Numbered from the stretch's first letter, positions 8,198 through 20,000 are shown. The stretch: DNA of 56,686 nt from an uncultured Bacteroidales bacterium (GCA_946059305.1 CAMGMU010000004.1:1-56686); one strand, 5' to 3'. The notes: generated from the sequence alone by a model not told the origin. Program-made: numbers and translations.

Positions 8198-9499
8198 TTA
8201 ATTTCGGAGAATGGTTGCATCGCGATCAGGACCTACTGACACAATCTTGATAGGAGTCTGAAGCTCTTTTTCAAGGAAGGCAATATAGTCTTTAAATGCT
8301 TTTGGGAAATCGGCTTCAGAGCGGCAACCTGTAAGGTCACAGTTCCAACCGGGGAGCTCTACATACTGAGGCTCAACTTCGCCCTCAAGGCTGAAGGGGA
8401 ATTCGCTGGTTAGCTCGCCGTTTACCTTATATGCAGTACATGCTTTGATGGTAGGGAAGGTATCCAGCACGTCGGATTTCATCATGATCAGTTGCGTTAC
8501 GCCATTCAGCATGATCGTATATTTGAGTGCAACCAAATCAATCCATCCGCAGCGGCGTTCACGACCGGTAACAGCACCATACTCATGGCCAATACGGCGA
8601 ATCTCGGCTCCCGTTTCGTCGAACAATTCGGTTGGGAACGGACCAGCGCCAACGCGCGTGCAATAGGCTTTGAAAATGCCAAACACCTCGCCAATCTTAT
8701 TAGGCGCAATACCCAACCCCGTACATGCTCCTGCGCACACGGTATTGGAAGAGGTCACGAAAGGATACGAACCGAAATCCACATCCAGCAATGAACCTTG
8801 CGCGCCCTCACACAAAATGGATTTATCTTCTTTCAGGCAATTATTTACGAAATGCTCTGAATCAATCACCCGGAACTGCTTAAGATACGCAGCACCTCGC
8901 ATCCATTCGGCTTCCAGCGCGTCTAATCCTTCGAGCGAAACAGCCTCACCACCCTTTTCTACGGCAAGACGATTCAAACCCTCAATCATTTCAATATGGC
9001 GAAGTTTGGCAGCTGCATATTTCTCTTCAAAACGATCAAACAAATCGCCTACTCGCAATCCATTACGGCTCACCTTATCGGTATAAGTAGGGCCGATGCC
9101 CTTACCGGTTGTGCCAATTTTTGCCTTACCTTTAGCGGCTTCATTCGCCTTATCAAGCAAACGATGAGTAGGTAAAATAAGGTGTGCTTTCTTGGAAATA
9201 AACAAGCGTTCCTTGAGGTTATGGCCGGACTTTGCCAATTCTTCAGCTTCGGTCATAAAAAGCAGCGGATCAAGCACTACGCCATTACCGATAATATTTA
9301 CCTTGTCGCCTTGAAAAATACCTGAAGGAATAGAGCGAAGCACATATTTCTCGCCGTTGAATTCCAGCGTATGACCCGCATTCGGTCCTCCCTGAAAACG
9401 AGCAACTACACTATAATTCGGAGTGAGGACATCTACGACCTTACCTTTACCTTCGTCGCCCCACTGCAATCCTAAAATGACATCTACTTTTTTCATCAT
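8198..9499 (-). CDS. purA: Adenylosuccinate synthetase
   Basis: A 433-residue enzyme that converts IMP and aspartate to adenylosuccinate with GTP, the first AMP-specific step. The N-terminal LGLQWGDEGKGKVVDVL is the GTP P-loop and catalytic Asp region. GPNAGHT supplies the catalytic His, GTTGKGIGPTYTDK the IMP site, and VGPDRDATI the C-terminal guanine-binding region. The length is normal. ATG ATG occurs at 9499-9494; either may be used. It is 33 bases downstream of purB, which catalyses the next step, and 18 bases upstream of carA. Confidence 0.97.
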   Translation of the reverse strand: MMKKVDVILGLQWGDEGKGKVVDVLTPNYSVVARFQGGPNAGHTLEFNGEKYVLRSIPSGIFQGDKVNIIGNGVVLDPLLFMTEAEELAKSGHNLKERLFISKKAHLILPTHRLLDKANEAAKGKAKIGTTGKGIGPTYTDKVSRNGLRVGDLFDRFEEKYAAAKLRHIEMIEGLNRLAVEKGGEAVSLEGLDALEAEWMRGAAYLKQFRVIDSEHFVNNCLKEDKSILCEGAQGSLLDVDFGSYPFVTSSNTVCAGACTGLGIAPNKIGEVFGIFKAYCTRVGAGPFPTELFDETGAEIRRIGHEYGAVTGRERRCGWIDLVALKYTIMLNGVTQLIMMKSDVLDTFPTIKACTAYKVNGELTSEFPFSLEGEVEPQYVELPGWNCDLTGCRSEADFPKAFKDYIAFLEKELQTPIKIVSVGPDRDATILRN

Positions 9500-9532
9500 T
9501 TTTTATTTTTGTTGGCTTTTGCCTGATTAGTA

Positions 9533-10825
9533 TCAAATACCTACCTGATTGAAGATATAATCCACGTTCTTCATATAGTAATCGAGCGTGAAGCAATTGT
9601 CGATTTCTTCTGCAGTAAGATGTTCGGTTACCGCAGGGGTGCGTTTCAGATTCTCCTGCATCTCACCGCCTTCCATTAGCGTTTTCATAGCTACCGGCTG
9701 CACCAAATCATACGCTTGCTCACGCACGAAGCCCTTCTCAATAAGTGCATTCATTACGCGTTGTGCAAAGATAGCACCATGAGTGAGGCCGATGTTATGA
9801 AGCATATTTTCCGGATATACTACAAGGTTATCCAAAATACCCTCAAAACGCGCGAGCATATAATCAAGGAGCATCGTTGCATCCGGCAGAATAATACGTT
9901 CGGTTGACGAATGCGAGATATCGCGCTCATGCCAGAGAGCAATATTCTCATTGGCCGTGCACATATAACCGCGCATTACGCGAGCGCATCCGCAAATATT
10001 CTCTGAAGAAATAGGGTTACGCTTATGCGGCATGGCCGAGGAGCCCTTTTGCCCTTTGCGGAAAGCCTCCTCTACTTCTCTTACTTCCTGACGCTGCATA
10101 TTGCGCACTTCAAGAGCCATCTGCTCAAGCGTGCCGGCAATACAAGCGAGCGTAGAGAGATAGAATGCATGGCGGTCACGACCGAGTACTTGGGTTGCAA
10201 TCTTAGCCGATTCAATGCCAAGGTGCTCACATACATACGTTTGGATGGCAGGCGGGATATTGGCATAATTGCCTACTGCACCCGACAATTTACCGGCTTC
10301 CACTCCGCGAGCCGCCATCTCAAAGCGCTCGATATTGCGCGCCATAGCCTCATACCACAACGCCCATTTCAATCCAAAAGACGTTACATCAGCATGCATA
10401 CCATGCGTGCGTCCTATTACAGGTGTGTACTTAAACTCATTCGCACGGCGCTTCAGCACTTCCATAAAAGAAGCCAGGTCTTTGCGGAGAATAGCGTTGG
10501 CTTGCTTAAGAAGATAGCCATTCGCAGTATCTACTACATCGGTAGAGGTAAGGCCATAATGAACCCATTTCTTTTCTTCACCAAGCGATTCACTTACCGT
10601 ACGGGTAAATGCCACCACATCATGGCGAGTAATTTCTTCAATCTCATGGATGCGATCTACGTTGAACGTAGCTTTTTCGCGCAGAAGTTTTACGTCTTCT
10701 GCCGGTACCACACCCAGAGTGGACCAAGCTTCAGCAGCAAGAATCTCTACCTCCAAATAAGCATTGAACTTATTCTCCTCAGTCCAAATGTTGCGCATAA
10801 TTGCGCGGCTGTAACGATCGATCAT
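9533..10825 (-). CDS. purB: Adenylosuccinate lyase, short Bacillus-like form
   Basis: A 430-residue lyase that acts twice: SAICAR to AICAR, and adenylosuccinate to AMP. Family marks are TRHDVVAFTRTVSE, HYGLTSTDVVDTA, GRTHGMHADVTSFG and the flexible signature GSSAMPHKRNP around residue 263. The start MIDRYSRAIMRNIWTEENKF and the 430-residue length match the Bacillus/Thermotoga subtype. My recollection is that Bacteroides PurB is usually the E. coli-like form beginning with an SPIDGRY motif, so this copy may have been acquired from elsewhere; a tree would be needed. It is packed between purT and purA. Confidence 0.95.
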   Translation of the reverse strand: MIDRYSRAIMRNIWTEENKFNAYLEVEILAAEAWSTLGVVPAEDVKLLREKATFNVDRIHEIEEITRHDVVAFTRTVSESLGEEKKWVHYGLTSTDVVDTANGYLLKQANAILRKDLASFMEVLKRRANEFKYTPVIGRTHGMHADVTSFGLKWALWYEAMARNIERFEMAARGVEAGKLSGAVGNYANIPPAIQTYVCEHLGIESAKIATQVLGRDRHAFYLSTLACIAGTLEQMALEVRNMQRQEVREVEEAFRKGQKGSSAMPHKRNPISSENICGCARVMRGYMCTANENIALWHERDISHSSTERIILPDATMLLDYMLARFEGILDNLVVYPENMLHNIGLTHGAIFAQRVMNALIEKGFVREQAYDLVQPVAMKTLMEGGEMQENLKRTPAVTEHLTAEEIDNCFTLDYYMKNVDYIFNQVGI

Positions 10826-10861
10826 ATGTTTATTTCAAATTAATTCTAAATCATAAGTTTA

Positions 10862-12049
10862 TCAGCGCGGGAGCACCGTATATTCAAGCTCTGCATACGC
10901 TTTCTCTGCTTTCTCAAGTGCTTTTTCAACCGATGAATCGGTAGCCAAAATCACGCCAAAGCGGCGGTGTCCACATACTTCGGGTTTGCCAAACAAACGA
11001 ATCTGCACACCCGGAATAGCGAGCACTCTCTCCAACCCGGAGAAAGCTACTTTATCCGAGTTGCCTTCAATAACGATAGCCTTGGAAGCCGATGGCCCGA
11101 AGAAACGAATCTCGGGAATAGGCAATCCTAAAATCGCACGAGCATGGAGTGCAAATTCGGATAGATCTTGAGAAATCATCGTAACCATACCTGTATCGTG
11201 CGGACGGGGCGACACCTCAGAGAAAATCACCTCATCGCCACACACGAACATCTCTACACCAAATATACCATAACCACCCAACGCATCCGTTACGGCTTTA
11301 GCAATATGTTGTGCTTTCTCAATGGCTACAGCAGACATCGGTTGCGGTTGCCATGACTCACGATAATCTCCATCTACCTGATGATGCCCTACAGGCTCTA
11401 AGAACAAGGTACCACCGGCATGACGTACGGTCAAGAGCGTGATCTCATAATCAAACGTTACAAACCCCTCTACGATTACTCGTCCAGCACCAGCACGTCC
11501 GCCTTCTTGCGAAACGGCCCATGCATTTTCAATATCTTCCGGTTTCTTCACGGTAGATTGCCCATGCCCCGACGATGACATAATCGGCTTCACAACGCAA
11601 GGCAAACCAATCTCCTCAACAGCAGTCAAAAACTCCTCATGATTGTCAGCAAAGCGATAACGAGCTGTCTTCAATCCTAAATCCTCAGCAGCCAATCGGC
11701 GGATAGCCTCGCGATTCATAGTCAGGAAAGCAGCATTGGCAGTAGGAATCACATGATATCCTTCTTTCTCAAGCTCTACAAGCGTAGGAGTAGCAATCGC
11801 TTCCACCTCAGGGATAATAAGTGATGGGTGCTCTGCTTCTACTATCTCACGAAGCTTTTCACCATCAAGCATATTAAACACATGGCAGCGATGCGCCACC
11901 TGCATAGCCGGTGCATTGGCATATTTATCACATGCTATCACTTCAACGCCATATCGCTGAAGTTCAATCGTAATTTCTTTACCCAACTCACCACTACCGA
12001 GCAGCAAAGCTCGTGTGGCACAGGGTTTTAGGGGAGTTGCTATTGTCAT
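10862..12049 (-). CDS. purT: Formate-dependent GAR transformylase
   Basis: A 395-residue ATP-grasp enzyme that makes FGAR from GAR, formate and ATP, the third purine step. It matches E. coli PurT closely: [11 protein letters not shown] (Rossmann-like start), [64 protein letters not shown] and [16 protein letters not shown] choose the ATG at 12049 ([13 protein letters not shown]) because it aligns with the E. coli start; an in-frame ATG five codons earlier (12064) is the alternative. No PurN is present, so this cluster takes the third step from formate and only the ninth (PurH) from 10-formyl-THF. Confidence 0.96.
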   Translation of the reverse strand: MTIATPLKPCATRALLLGSGELGKEITIELQRYGVEVIACDKYANAPAMQVAHRCHVFNMLDGEKLREIVEAEHPSLIIPEVEAIATPTLVELEKEGYHVIPTANAAFLTMNREAIRRLAAEDLGLKTARYRFADNHEEFLTAVEEIGLPCVVKPIMSSSGHGQSTVKKPEDIENAWAVSQEGGRAGAGRVIVEGFVTFDYEITLLTVRHAGGTLFLEPVGHHQVDGDYRESWQPQPMSAVAIEKAQHIAKAVTDALGGYGIFGVEMFVCGDEVIFSEVSPRPHDTGMVTMISQDLSEFALHARAILGLPIPEIRFFGPSASKAIVIEGNSDKVAFSGLERVLAIPGVQIRLFGKPEVCGHRRFGVILATDSSVEKALEKAEKAYAELEYTVLPR

Positions 12050-12076
12050 GGAATTATAAATCAACTTATTTATGAA

Positions 12077-12928
12077 TCAATTATTATTCATTCTGCGGAG
12101 AAAACACTCGATGGTGTTACGCATCAGCATGGTGATGGTCATAGGGCCTACACCACCTGGTACCGGCGTAATAGCACCTGCAATCGCTTTAGCTCCTTCA
12201 AAATCCACATCGCCTACCAATCGACCATCCTCAAGGCGGTTGATGCCTACGTCTATCACCGCAGCACCAGGCTTGATATAATCCGCTGTAAGCATCAGCG
12301 GGCGCCCCACTGCAGCTACGAGAATATCAGCCTGACGACATACTTCTTTCAGGTTTTTGGTGCGGCTATGTGCAATCGTTACGGTTGCGTTTCGATCCAA
12401 AAGCAGTTTGGCTACCGGTTTGCCAACAATATTGCTGCGACCTACAACCACTGCATTCTTGCCAGATATTTCAATTCCTGCACGATCGAGCATCACAATT
12501 ACTCCTTTAGGGGTACAAGGAACGATACACGGCTGATTGAGCCAGAGTCGGGCTACATTGGTAGCATGGAATCCATCTACATCTTTCTCAGGTGAGATGG
12601 CTGCAATCACGCGATCTTCAGAGATATGTTTCGGGAGCGGAAGTTGCACCAATATTCCATCCACCTGTTCATCCTGATTCAGGCGCTCAATTTCTGCAAT
12701 CAAAGCATCCTCCGTAACATCTTCAGGAAGTGAAACAAGCGAGCCATCAAATCCTACATATTCCGTTGCTTTGATTTTTCCGCGTACATACGATTGGCTG
12801 GCGGGATTATTGCCAACAATCACCACCATCAAACACGGACGACGACCATATTCCTTTGCAAGCGCATCAACTTCTTGACGCATCTCATCTTTCAGCTCTT
12901 GAGAAAGCTGTTTTCCATCAAGTATCAT
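12077..12928 (-). CDS. folD: Bifunctional methylenetetrahydrofolate dehydrogenase/cyclohydrolase
   Basis: A 283-residue enzyme that interconverts 5,10-methylene-THF and 10-formyl-THF. It shows SYVRGKIKATEYVGF with the catalytic Lys, VDGILVQLPLPKHI, PEKDVDGFHATNVARLW, GKNAVVVGRSNIVGKPVAKLL (NADP site) and PGGVGPMTITMLMRNT at the C-terminus. In this setting it supplies the formyl donor for PurH, so its place between purD and purT is functional rather than accidental. The spacing is 48 bases after purD and about 27 before the purT start. Confidence 0.96.
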   Translation of the reverse strand: MILDGKQLSQELKDEMRQEVDALAKEYGRRPCLMVVIVGNNPASQSYVRGKIKATEYVGFDGSLVSLPEDVTEDALIAEIERLNQDEQVDGILVQLPLPKHISEDRVIAAISPEKDVDGFHATNVARLWLNQPCIVPCTPKGVIVMLDRAGIEISGKNAVVVGRSNIVGKPVAKLLLDRNATVTIAHSRTKNLKEVCRQADILVAAVGRPLMLTADYIKPGAAVIDVGINRLEDGRLVGDVDFEGAKAIAGAITPVPGGVGPMTITMLMRNTIECFLRRMNNN

Positions 12929-12976
12929 ATCAAGATTTTTTTCTAATTATTACATAAATTTTCTCGCCTATGGCAG

Positions 12977-14227
12977 TTAGTCAATAGCCCAATGAGCAAT
13001 ATCTTTGCGGTAGAAGAGGTTATCTGAATGAATCTTCTGAATCTCATCATACACGTTAGCATAGGCTTCTTTAACGTCTTTACCCGTCATGATGCACATC
13101 ATCACCCGACCACCATTCGTAAGCAATTTGCCATCTTGCAGTTTAGTGCCCATATGATAAATCTTTCCGGCAAAAGCCTCCGTACCTTCTATCAATCGGC
13201 CTTTTTCATACGCACCCGGATAGCCATTGGAAGCCAGCACAACGCCTACAGTAGCTTCCTTTCTCCATCGAATTGGCGGAAGCGGTTGTCCTTTCGCTAT
13301 TCGGCTGAACACCTCGAAGGGGTCAGTATCAAGCAGCGGAAGAATAACCTCCGTTTCAGGATCTCCAAAGCGAGCGTTGAATTCTATTACGCGAATACCT
13401 TGCTTGGTTTTCATCAGTCCGCCATATAGTACGCCGCTCAAAGAACACCCTTCTGCAACCATACCATCAGCGGTAGCTTTAAGCACTTTCTCGAGCGCAA
13501 AGCGTTCGTCAGCTTCCGTGATGAACGGCAGCGGAGTATAAGCGCCCATGCCACCGGTATTCGGACCTTTATCCCCATCATAAGCACGCTTATGATCTTG
13601 CGCTAAGGGCATGGGATATACGCGGCCGCCATCTACGAAGCACATGAAGGAGAACTCCGGACCTTCCAGATAATCTTCTATCACGACCTTGCCTTCGCCA
13701 AAAGCAGCATCGAGCAACATATCGCGTAGCGCAGCCTCTGCTTCTTCTTCGTTAGAAGCAATCACCACACCCTTACCCGCGGCCAAGCCATCGTATTTGA
13801 TTACAGCCGGATAACTACCTTCTTTCACATAAGCGAGCGCTTCGTCAAAATCGGAAAAAGAACGATAACCTGCAGTAGGAACACCATACTTCATCATGAT
13901 TTCTTTGGCAAACTCCTTACTTGACTCAATTCGAGTAGCCGCTTTCGTATGACCAAAAATCGGCAGTCCTGCTGCTCGGAAAGCATCTACCACACCTACA
14001 GACAACGCTGCTTCTGGCCCCACCACTGTAAGGTCAATCTGCTGCTCTTTGGCAAACTGCAAGAGCCCTTCTACATCCGTATCTTTGATATTAACGAGCG
14101 TAGCCTGCGCTGCTATTCCGGCATTACCCGGAGCACAGAAGATTTGTGAAACCTGCGGACTGCGCGAGAGCGCATCTACAATGGCATGTTCGCGGCCGCC
14201 ACCACCAATTACGAGAACTTTATTCAT
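12977..14227 (-). CDS. purD: Phosphoribosylamine-glycine ligase (GAR synthetase)
   Basis: A 416-residue ATP-grasp enzyme that couples phosphoribosylamine and glycine, the second purine step, and so consumes the PurF product. Visible marks are VLVIGGGGREHAI at the start, GPEAALSVGVVDAF, AVIKYDGLAAGKGVVIA, EDYLEGPEFSFMCFVDG, AQDHKRAYDGDKGPNTGGMG and EFNARFGDPETEVILPLL. The length is at the short end of the family (420-430). It stands alone and is not fused to PurM or PurN as in eukaryotes. It follows purH by 58 bases. Confidence 0.97.
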   Translation of the reverse strand: MNKVLVIGGGGREHAIVDALSRSPQVSQIFCAPGNAGIAAQATLVNIKDTDVEGLLQFAKEQQIDLTVVGPEAALSVGVVDAFRAAGLPIFGHTKAATRIESSKEFAKEIMMKYGVPTAGYRSFSDFDEALAYVKEGSYPAVIKYDGLAAGKGVVIASNEEEAEAALRDMLLDAAFGEGKVVIEDYLEGPEFSFMCFVDGGRVYPMPLAQDHKRAYDGDKGPNTGGMGAYTPLPFITEADERFALEKVLKATADGMVAEGCSLSGVLYGGLMKTKQGIRVIEFNARFGDPETEVILPLLDTDPFEVFSRIAKGQPLPPIRWRKEATVGVVLASNGYPGAYEKGRLIEGTEAFAGKIYHMGTKLQDGKLLTNGGRVMMCIMTGKDVKEAYANVYDEIQKIHSDNLFYRKDIAHWAID

Positions 14228-14285
14228 TGGATTCTCTGTTAATGAGATGAATGTAATAACTTATCCTAATTAATAAAAATACTTA

Positions 14286-15821
14286 TTAATGCTTAAAATG
14301 GCGCGTACCTGTCATCATCATGCAGATACCGAGTTCGTTGGCTTTAGCAATACAATCATTATCGCGAATAGAACCACCCGGCTGTACGATTGCCGAAACG
14401 CCATATTGAGCAGCCAATGCAACGGTATCATCAAATGGCAAGAAACCATCAGATGCCAAAATCAGCCCTTCTGTATAACCGGCGGCCTGAGCTTGCTTGA
14501 GAGCAATCTCTGCTGAACCAACGCGATTCATCTGTCCGGCTCCTACGCCCAGCGTGTGACCGTCTTTAACCACTACGATAGCATTGGATTTCACGTGCTT
14601 CACGATTGTCCATCCGAATTGCATATCCGCAGCCATATCGGGAGTTGGCTTTGTCTCCGTTACGCACATCTCGGGAGTAATGGTCTCAATCTGTGTATCA
14701 AGATGCTGAACCAGCAAACCGCCATTTACGCTAACATATTGCTCAATAGGCTCATTTGACGGCGTCATATCTACTTCCAGCACGCGGAGGTTCTTCTTTG
14801 ATGCTAATACCTCGAGGGCTTCCGGAGTAAACGATGGAGCCATTACGATTTCCAAGAAGATAGGCTTCATGCCGAGTGCTACTGCTTCGGTAATCTCCCG
14901 ATTGCAGACCACGATACCACCATAGATACTTACAGTATCCGATTCATACGCTTTCTGCCATGCTTCCTCAATCGTAGGCGCTACAGCTGCTCCACACGGG
15001 TTCATGTGCTTGAGGGCAACGCAACAAGGCTCCTGAAAATCACGCACGATACAGAGCGCAGCATTAGCATCCTGAATATTGTTGTACGACATCTCTTTGC
15101 CTTGAATCTGACGAGCAGTAGCAAGGGAGAATGGCATCGGCTTGAGAGCGCTATAGAACTTAGCTTGCTGATGGGGATTCTCACCATAACGGAGGCTCTG
15201 CTTGAGGTCAAACTCCAAGAAGAGTTTCTCATTCAAACCAGCATGTTCGCGCATATAAGTAGCGATGCAGCAGTCGTATTCTGCTGTATGCGTATAGGCT
15301 TTGGCTGAAAGTTGCAGACGTGTTTGGAGTGTGGTGGAACCGGTAGCCTGAATCTCGCTGAGAATTAGGTTGTAATCAGCCGGGTCGCATACCACGGTAA
15401 CATCGTTGAAGTTCTTGGCTGCCGAACGAAGCATCGAAGGGCCACCAATATCAATCTTCTCGATAGCCTCCGCCATCGTAGTACCTTCTTTAGCAATCGT
15501 CTCGCGGAAAGGATACAGATTCACGCAAACAAGGTCAATAAACTCAATACCATTCTCTTGAAGTGCCTGAAGGTGAGAGGGTTCATCTCGGCGTGCGAGG
15601 AGCGCACCATGCACTTTCGGATGGAGGGTCTTGACTCTACCATCACAAATCTCAGGAAAACCCGTAATCTCAGAAATGCCAATCGTCTTTACACCACTTT
15701 CTTCAAGAAGATGCTGCGTGCCACCCGTTGCGATAATCTCCCAACCTGCAGCCTGAAGGCCACGAACAAAATCCACTAAACCGGTTTTGTCACTTACGCT
15801 GACCAATGCTCTTTTTGCCAT
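14286..15821 (-). CDS. purH: Bifunctional AICAR transformylase/IMP cyclohydrolase
   Basis: A 511-residue two-domain enzyme for the last two steps to IMP. The N-terminal cyclohydrolase (MGS-like) domain has RALVSVSDKTGLVDF, IIATGGT, GFPEICDGRVKTLHPKVHG and KNFNDVTVV. The transformylase domain from about 195 has LRYGENPHQQAKFY, CVALKHMNPCGAAVA, SDGFLPFDDTVALAAQYGV and IVQPGGSIRDND. The start is the ATG at 15821 (MAKRALVSV). It is separated from purM by 99 bases that carry a GGUGGA/UCCACC hairpin. Confidence 0.97.
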   Translation of the reverse strand: MAKRALVSVSDKTGLVDFVRGLQAAGWEIIATGGTQHLLEESGVKTIGISEITGFPEICDGRVKTLHPKVHGALLARRDEPSHLQALQENGIEFIDLVCVNLYPFRETIAKEGTTMAEAIEKIDIGGPSMLRSAAKNFNDVTVVCDPADYNLILSEIQATGSTTLQTRLQLSAKAYTHTAEYDCCIATYMREHAGLNEKLFLEFDLKQSLRYGENPHQQAKFYSALKPMPFSLATARQIQGKEMSYNNIQDANAALCIVRDFQEPCCVALKHMNPCGAAVAPTIEEAWQKAYESDTVSIYGGIVVCNREITEAVALGMKPIFLEIVMAPSFTPEALEVLASKKNLRVLEVDMTPSNEPIEQYVSVNGGLLVQHLDTQIETITPEMCVTETKPTPDMAADMQFGWTIVKHVKSNAIVVVKDGHTLGVGAGQMNRVGSAEIALKQAQAAGYTEGLILASDGFLPFDDTVALAAQYGVSAIVQPGGSIRDNDCIAKANELGICMMMTGTRHFKH

Positions 15822-15853
15822 ATATCAATATGAATAATTTTTATAATTTGTTT

Positions 15854-15874
15854 GGTGGAGATAATCATTCCACC
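15854..15874 (-). promoter_or_regulatory. Intercistronic hairpin between purM and purH
   Basis: Read on the minus strand, GGTGGA (15874-15869) pairs perfectly with TCCACC (15859-15854) across a nine-base loop. It lies about 33 bases before the purH ATG, with A/T-rich sequence and no U-run after it. It is more likely an mRNA-stability or translation element than a terminator. It resembles the GTGGG/CCCAC stems in the guaB-guaA and carB-purC gaps. Confidence 0.4.
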
Positions 15875-15920
15875 CATAAAAAGTTAATAATCAATGGAAA
15901 GGAGAACAATCAAAGATGGA

Positions 15921-16952
15921 TTATTTCAACACAATCTCGTTTTCTCCCTCAATCACGCGGCCGATAACCTGTGCTTTTTCACCCCATTTCGTAAGAATCT
16001 CAATTGCTTTGGCTGCATCGGCTTCGGGCAAGGCCAATACCATACCAATTCCCATGTTGAAGATATTGAACATCTCACGATGCGGGATGCCACCCCACTC
16101 TTCCAATTTGCGGAAAATGGGCAGAATTTCCCAACTGCCTTCTTCAATATAAAAACTTTGACCAGGCTTGAAGATACGAGGAATATTCTCATCAAAACCA
16201 CCACCGGTAATGTGTGCCACACCATGCACATCGCAATTGCGAATTACATCGAGCACTTGCTTAACGTAGATGCGAGTAGGAGTAAGCAGCACCTCACCGA
16301 GGGTCTTCTCATCAGAGAGTCCTTCGTATTTCTGATTCAGATCAAGCTTAGCGTCAGCCACGACTTTGCGCACCAAACTATATCCATTGGAATGAACACC
16401 CGAAGAGGAGATACCTACGAGCACATCGCCTACTGCCACCTTCGTACCGTCAATCAGTTTGGATTTTTCTACCACACCTGTCGTATAACCTGCAATATCA
16501 TATTCGCCATCAGCATACATACCCGGCATCTCAGCCGTTTCGCCACCAACCAATGCACAACCAGCCTGACGGCAGCCCTCTGCTACACCGGCTACAATCG
16601 CTTCCACCTTAGCCGGAATATTATGCCCTACAGCCACGTAATCCAAGAAAATTAGCGGTTCTGCTCCTTGAGCCAACACATCGTTTACGCACATAGCTAC
16701 AGCATCAATACCTATCGTATCGTGTTTATCCATAGCGAACGCAATCTTCAGCTTCGTGCCTACGCCATCCGTACCGCTTACCAGCACCGGCTCCTTAATC
16801 TGTAGCGCAGAGAGGTCAAACATACCGCCAAACGAGCCGATATTTCCCATTGAGCCAAAACGTTGCGTGCTCTTAACGTGAGACTTGATGCGGTGAACCA
16901 CTTCATAACCTGCTTCGAGGTTCACGCCTGCATTTTCATAACTTTTTGCCAT
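15921..16952 (-). CDS. purM: Phosphoribosylformylglycinamidine cyclo-ligase (AIR synthetase)
   Basis: A 343-residue enzyme that closes the imidazole ring, turning FGAM into AIR with ATP. It has [19 protein letters not shown] at the start, [15 protein letters not shown] near residue 65, [62 protein letters not shown] and [14 protein letters not shown] take the ATG at 16952 ([10 protein letters not shown]) rather than the in-frame ATG twelve codons earlier, because the family starts here. It lies 88 bases after purL, the enzyme of the preceding step; that gap holds a GTTCGC-CATT-GCGAAC hairpin. Confidence 0.96.
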   Translation of the reverse strand: MAKSYENAGVNLEAGYEVVHRIKSHVKSTQRFGSMGNIGSFGGMFDLSALQIKEPVLVSGTDGVGTKLKIAFAMDKHDTIGIDAVAMCVNDVLAQGAEPLIFLDYVAVGHNIPAKVEAIVAGVAEGCRQAGCALVGGETAEMPGMYADGEYDIAGYTTGVVEKSKLIDGTKVAVGDVLVGISSSGVHSNGYSLVRKVVADAKLDLNQKYEGLSDEKTLGEVLLTPTRIYVKQVLDVIRNCDVHGVAHITGGGFDENIPRIFKPGQSFYIEEGSWEILPIFRKLEEWGGIPHREMFNIFNMGIGMVLALPEADAAKAIEILTKWGEKAQVIGRVIEGENEIVLK

Positions 16953-17040
16953 TATTGTATTTATTTTTTGTTCGCAATGGCGAACCAATTAGTTATTTGT
17001 TTATACCACTTGCCCCACCCGCTTAGAGCAGGGCTACGCG

Positions 17041-20000
17041 TTATTTCTTACGGAAGTAGCGCACTGCATTCTCAAAGAGCGGCTGACGAAGATTGCCGCT
17101 TATATTGCGGAACACACCATTTTCATAACGCTCTGAGTGGCCCATCTTTCCGAGAATCTGACCATTCTTGGAAATGATACCCTCAATTGCGTAATACGAG
17201 CCATTCGGATTAAACGGAGCCTGCATAGTAGGTACACCTGAAACAGGATCAGCGTAACGGAAAGCCACTTGTCCATTCTCAAAGAGTTCACGTGCCAAAG
17301 TTTCATTTACCACGAACTTACCCTCGCCATGGCTGACTGCAATCGAGTGCATATCGCCTACGTTCATTCTATAAAGCCAAGGCGAAGCCGTAGTAGCTAC
17401 AACGGTTGACACCATCTGCGAAACGTGGCGGTTGATATCGTTGCGGAAAAGGGTTGGTGAATCGGGGGTTACACATCCTAACTTGCCGTATGGCAGTAAA
17501 CCGCTCTTCACCAAAGCCTGGAAACCATTGCAAATACCGAGGATTAATCCACCGCGAGCAATCAAGCGCTCAATAGCAGCACCTACCTTCTTATTACCAA
17601 TCACGCTTGCAATATATTTGCCTGAGCCATCTGGTTCATCGCCTGCGGAGAAACCACCTGCAAACATCAAAATATGGCAACGGTCGATATACGTTTCCAT
17701 CTCGTTGATACTCTCAAGCACATCATTGGCAGTAAGGTTGCGGAACACCGTAGTTTGTACCTCAGCTCCTGCTGCGCGGAAAGCTTTTGCACTATCGTAA
17801 TCGCAGTTGGTACCGGGGAAAATAGGAATATACACGATAGGATGTTCTACAGCCTCACCCGGATAAACCATCGGGGCATTCGTTTTCACCTCGCCTACTC
17901 CTTCCGGCATCAATGCTTTGTGTTCGGGCGCTACAGCGGGAGCATAAATTTGTGCAAAACGACCGAAACAAGCATTTTGCAATTTATCCAAGCACATCTC
18001 TTCGCCATTTACTCGAATCACGCCATCGGTTGTCTCGCCGAGGTATTCTGCGTTGCGATAACGCAAATCCTCATCGGTAGTAATGAGAATCGAGCCGTAG
18101 TTATACGCAAAGAGGTCGGCCTCTGGCATTTGAATGGAAGCACCAATACGATTACCGAAACTGCACTTGGCGATAGCCTCAGCCACACCGCCAAAACCAA
18201 TCGCATAGGCAGAAGAAATTTTGCCCTCATTATTCATGCGATGGAGGAAATTCCAGTTGCATGTCAAGTCGTTTACTTCCGGCATGAAGTTCTTGGTTGG
18301 ATGATGGCGGAGGAGGTATATTTTTTGTCCGGTCTTCTTAAATTCCGGAGAAATAGCCTTGTCAGCAGGCATCGTCGTTACGCCGAAAGCAATCAAGGTA
18401 GGCGGCACGTTGATATGCTCAAATGTACCACTCATAGAGTCCTTACCGCCAATCGAAGGCAAACCGAGCTCTACCTGCATACGGAGCGCACCGAGGAGTG
18501 CCGAAAGGGGCTTTCCAAAGGTGTGTGGGTCAGCCGTCATGCGCTCAAAATACTCTTGATATGAGAAGCGCATCTTTGAGTAATCAGCACCAGTAGCAGC
18601 AACCTTCGCACATGCTTCTACAACGGCATACGCTGCACCATGATAGGGGCTCCACTCTGAGATAAACGGATTGAAGCCAAACGCCAATACGCTGGCTGTA
18701 TTCGTATAGCCAAACGTAGGCAATTTCTGGATAGATACCTGATTCTCCGAAAGCTGCATCTTGCCGCCGTAAGGCATCATCACGGTCGAACGACCGATGG
18801 TAGCGTCAAAATTCTCAATCAAACCTTTCTGCGAGGTCACGTTATCGGATGCGAGCATGGTGCAGAATCGCTCTTCGAGCGTGTCGCCTGCATATTTCTG
18901 CGCAAACGGATTCTTTTTCTCTACTGCTCCAATCGTAGCATTGGCATAATGCTTAGCACCTGCCGAGTCAATAAACTCGCGGCTGATATCTGCCACCACT
19001 TCACCTTTGTAGAACTGGCGCATATGAGCCGTGTCCGTAACATCGGCTACATGAGTAACCTCCACGTTGTCTTTGCGACAATACGCTTCAAACGCTTCAC
19101 GATCTTTAGCCTCAACCACAACAGCCATACGCTCTTGCGATTCGCTAATAGCCAATTCAGTAGGATTCAAGCCCGCATATTTGGTCGGTACACGATCCAA
19201 ATAGATATCCAAACCATCAGCCAACTCACCGATGGCTACACTTACTCCACCTGCTCCGAAGTCATTTGATTTCTTGATGAGTCGGGTAACCTCCTCACGG
19301 CGGAACAAACGCTGGAGCTTGCGCTCTTCGGGCGCATTACCTTTCTGCACCTCGCTGCCGCAAGTGTTGAGCGAAGCCTCCGTATGCTCTTTCGATGAGC
19401 CGGTTGCACCGCCTATACCATCGCGTCCGGTACGGCCACCAAGCAAAAGAATCACATCACCTGGTGCAGGGCTTTCACGACGAACTTGGTCAGCTTTTAC
19501 GGCGCCTACAACAGCACCTACTTCCAATCGCTTAGCCACATAAGAGGGATGATAAATCTCACGCACATGGGTAGTAGCCAATCCAATCTGATTACCATAA
19601 CTGGAGTATCCGGCAGCGGCTTTATGTGAAATCACCTGCTGCGGCAGTTTGCCCGCCATCGTTTCTGATACCGGCTTGTAAATATCTCCTGCACCCGTTA
19701 CGCGCATGGCTTGATACACGTAAGCGCGGCCAGACAACGGGTCACGAATAGCGCCGCCGAGGCAGGTACTTGCACCGCCAAACGGCTCAATCTCCGTAGG
19801 GTGATTATGCGTTTCGTTCTTAAACTGAAGCAACCATTTCTGCATCTCGCCATCCACATCCACGTTTACATAAATGGAGCAGGCGTTGTTCTCTTCGCTC
19901 ACTTCCAAGTCATTGAGCAGGCCCTGCTTGCGCAAATAACGCGCACCTATGGTAGCAAGTTCCATCAAGCAAAGACTCTTTTTCTCACGACCGAGCTCCT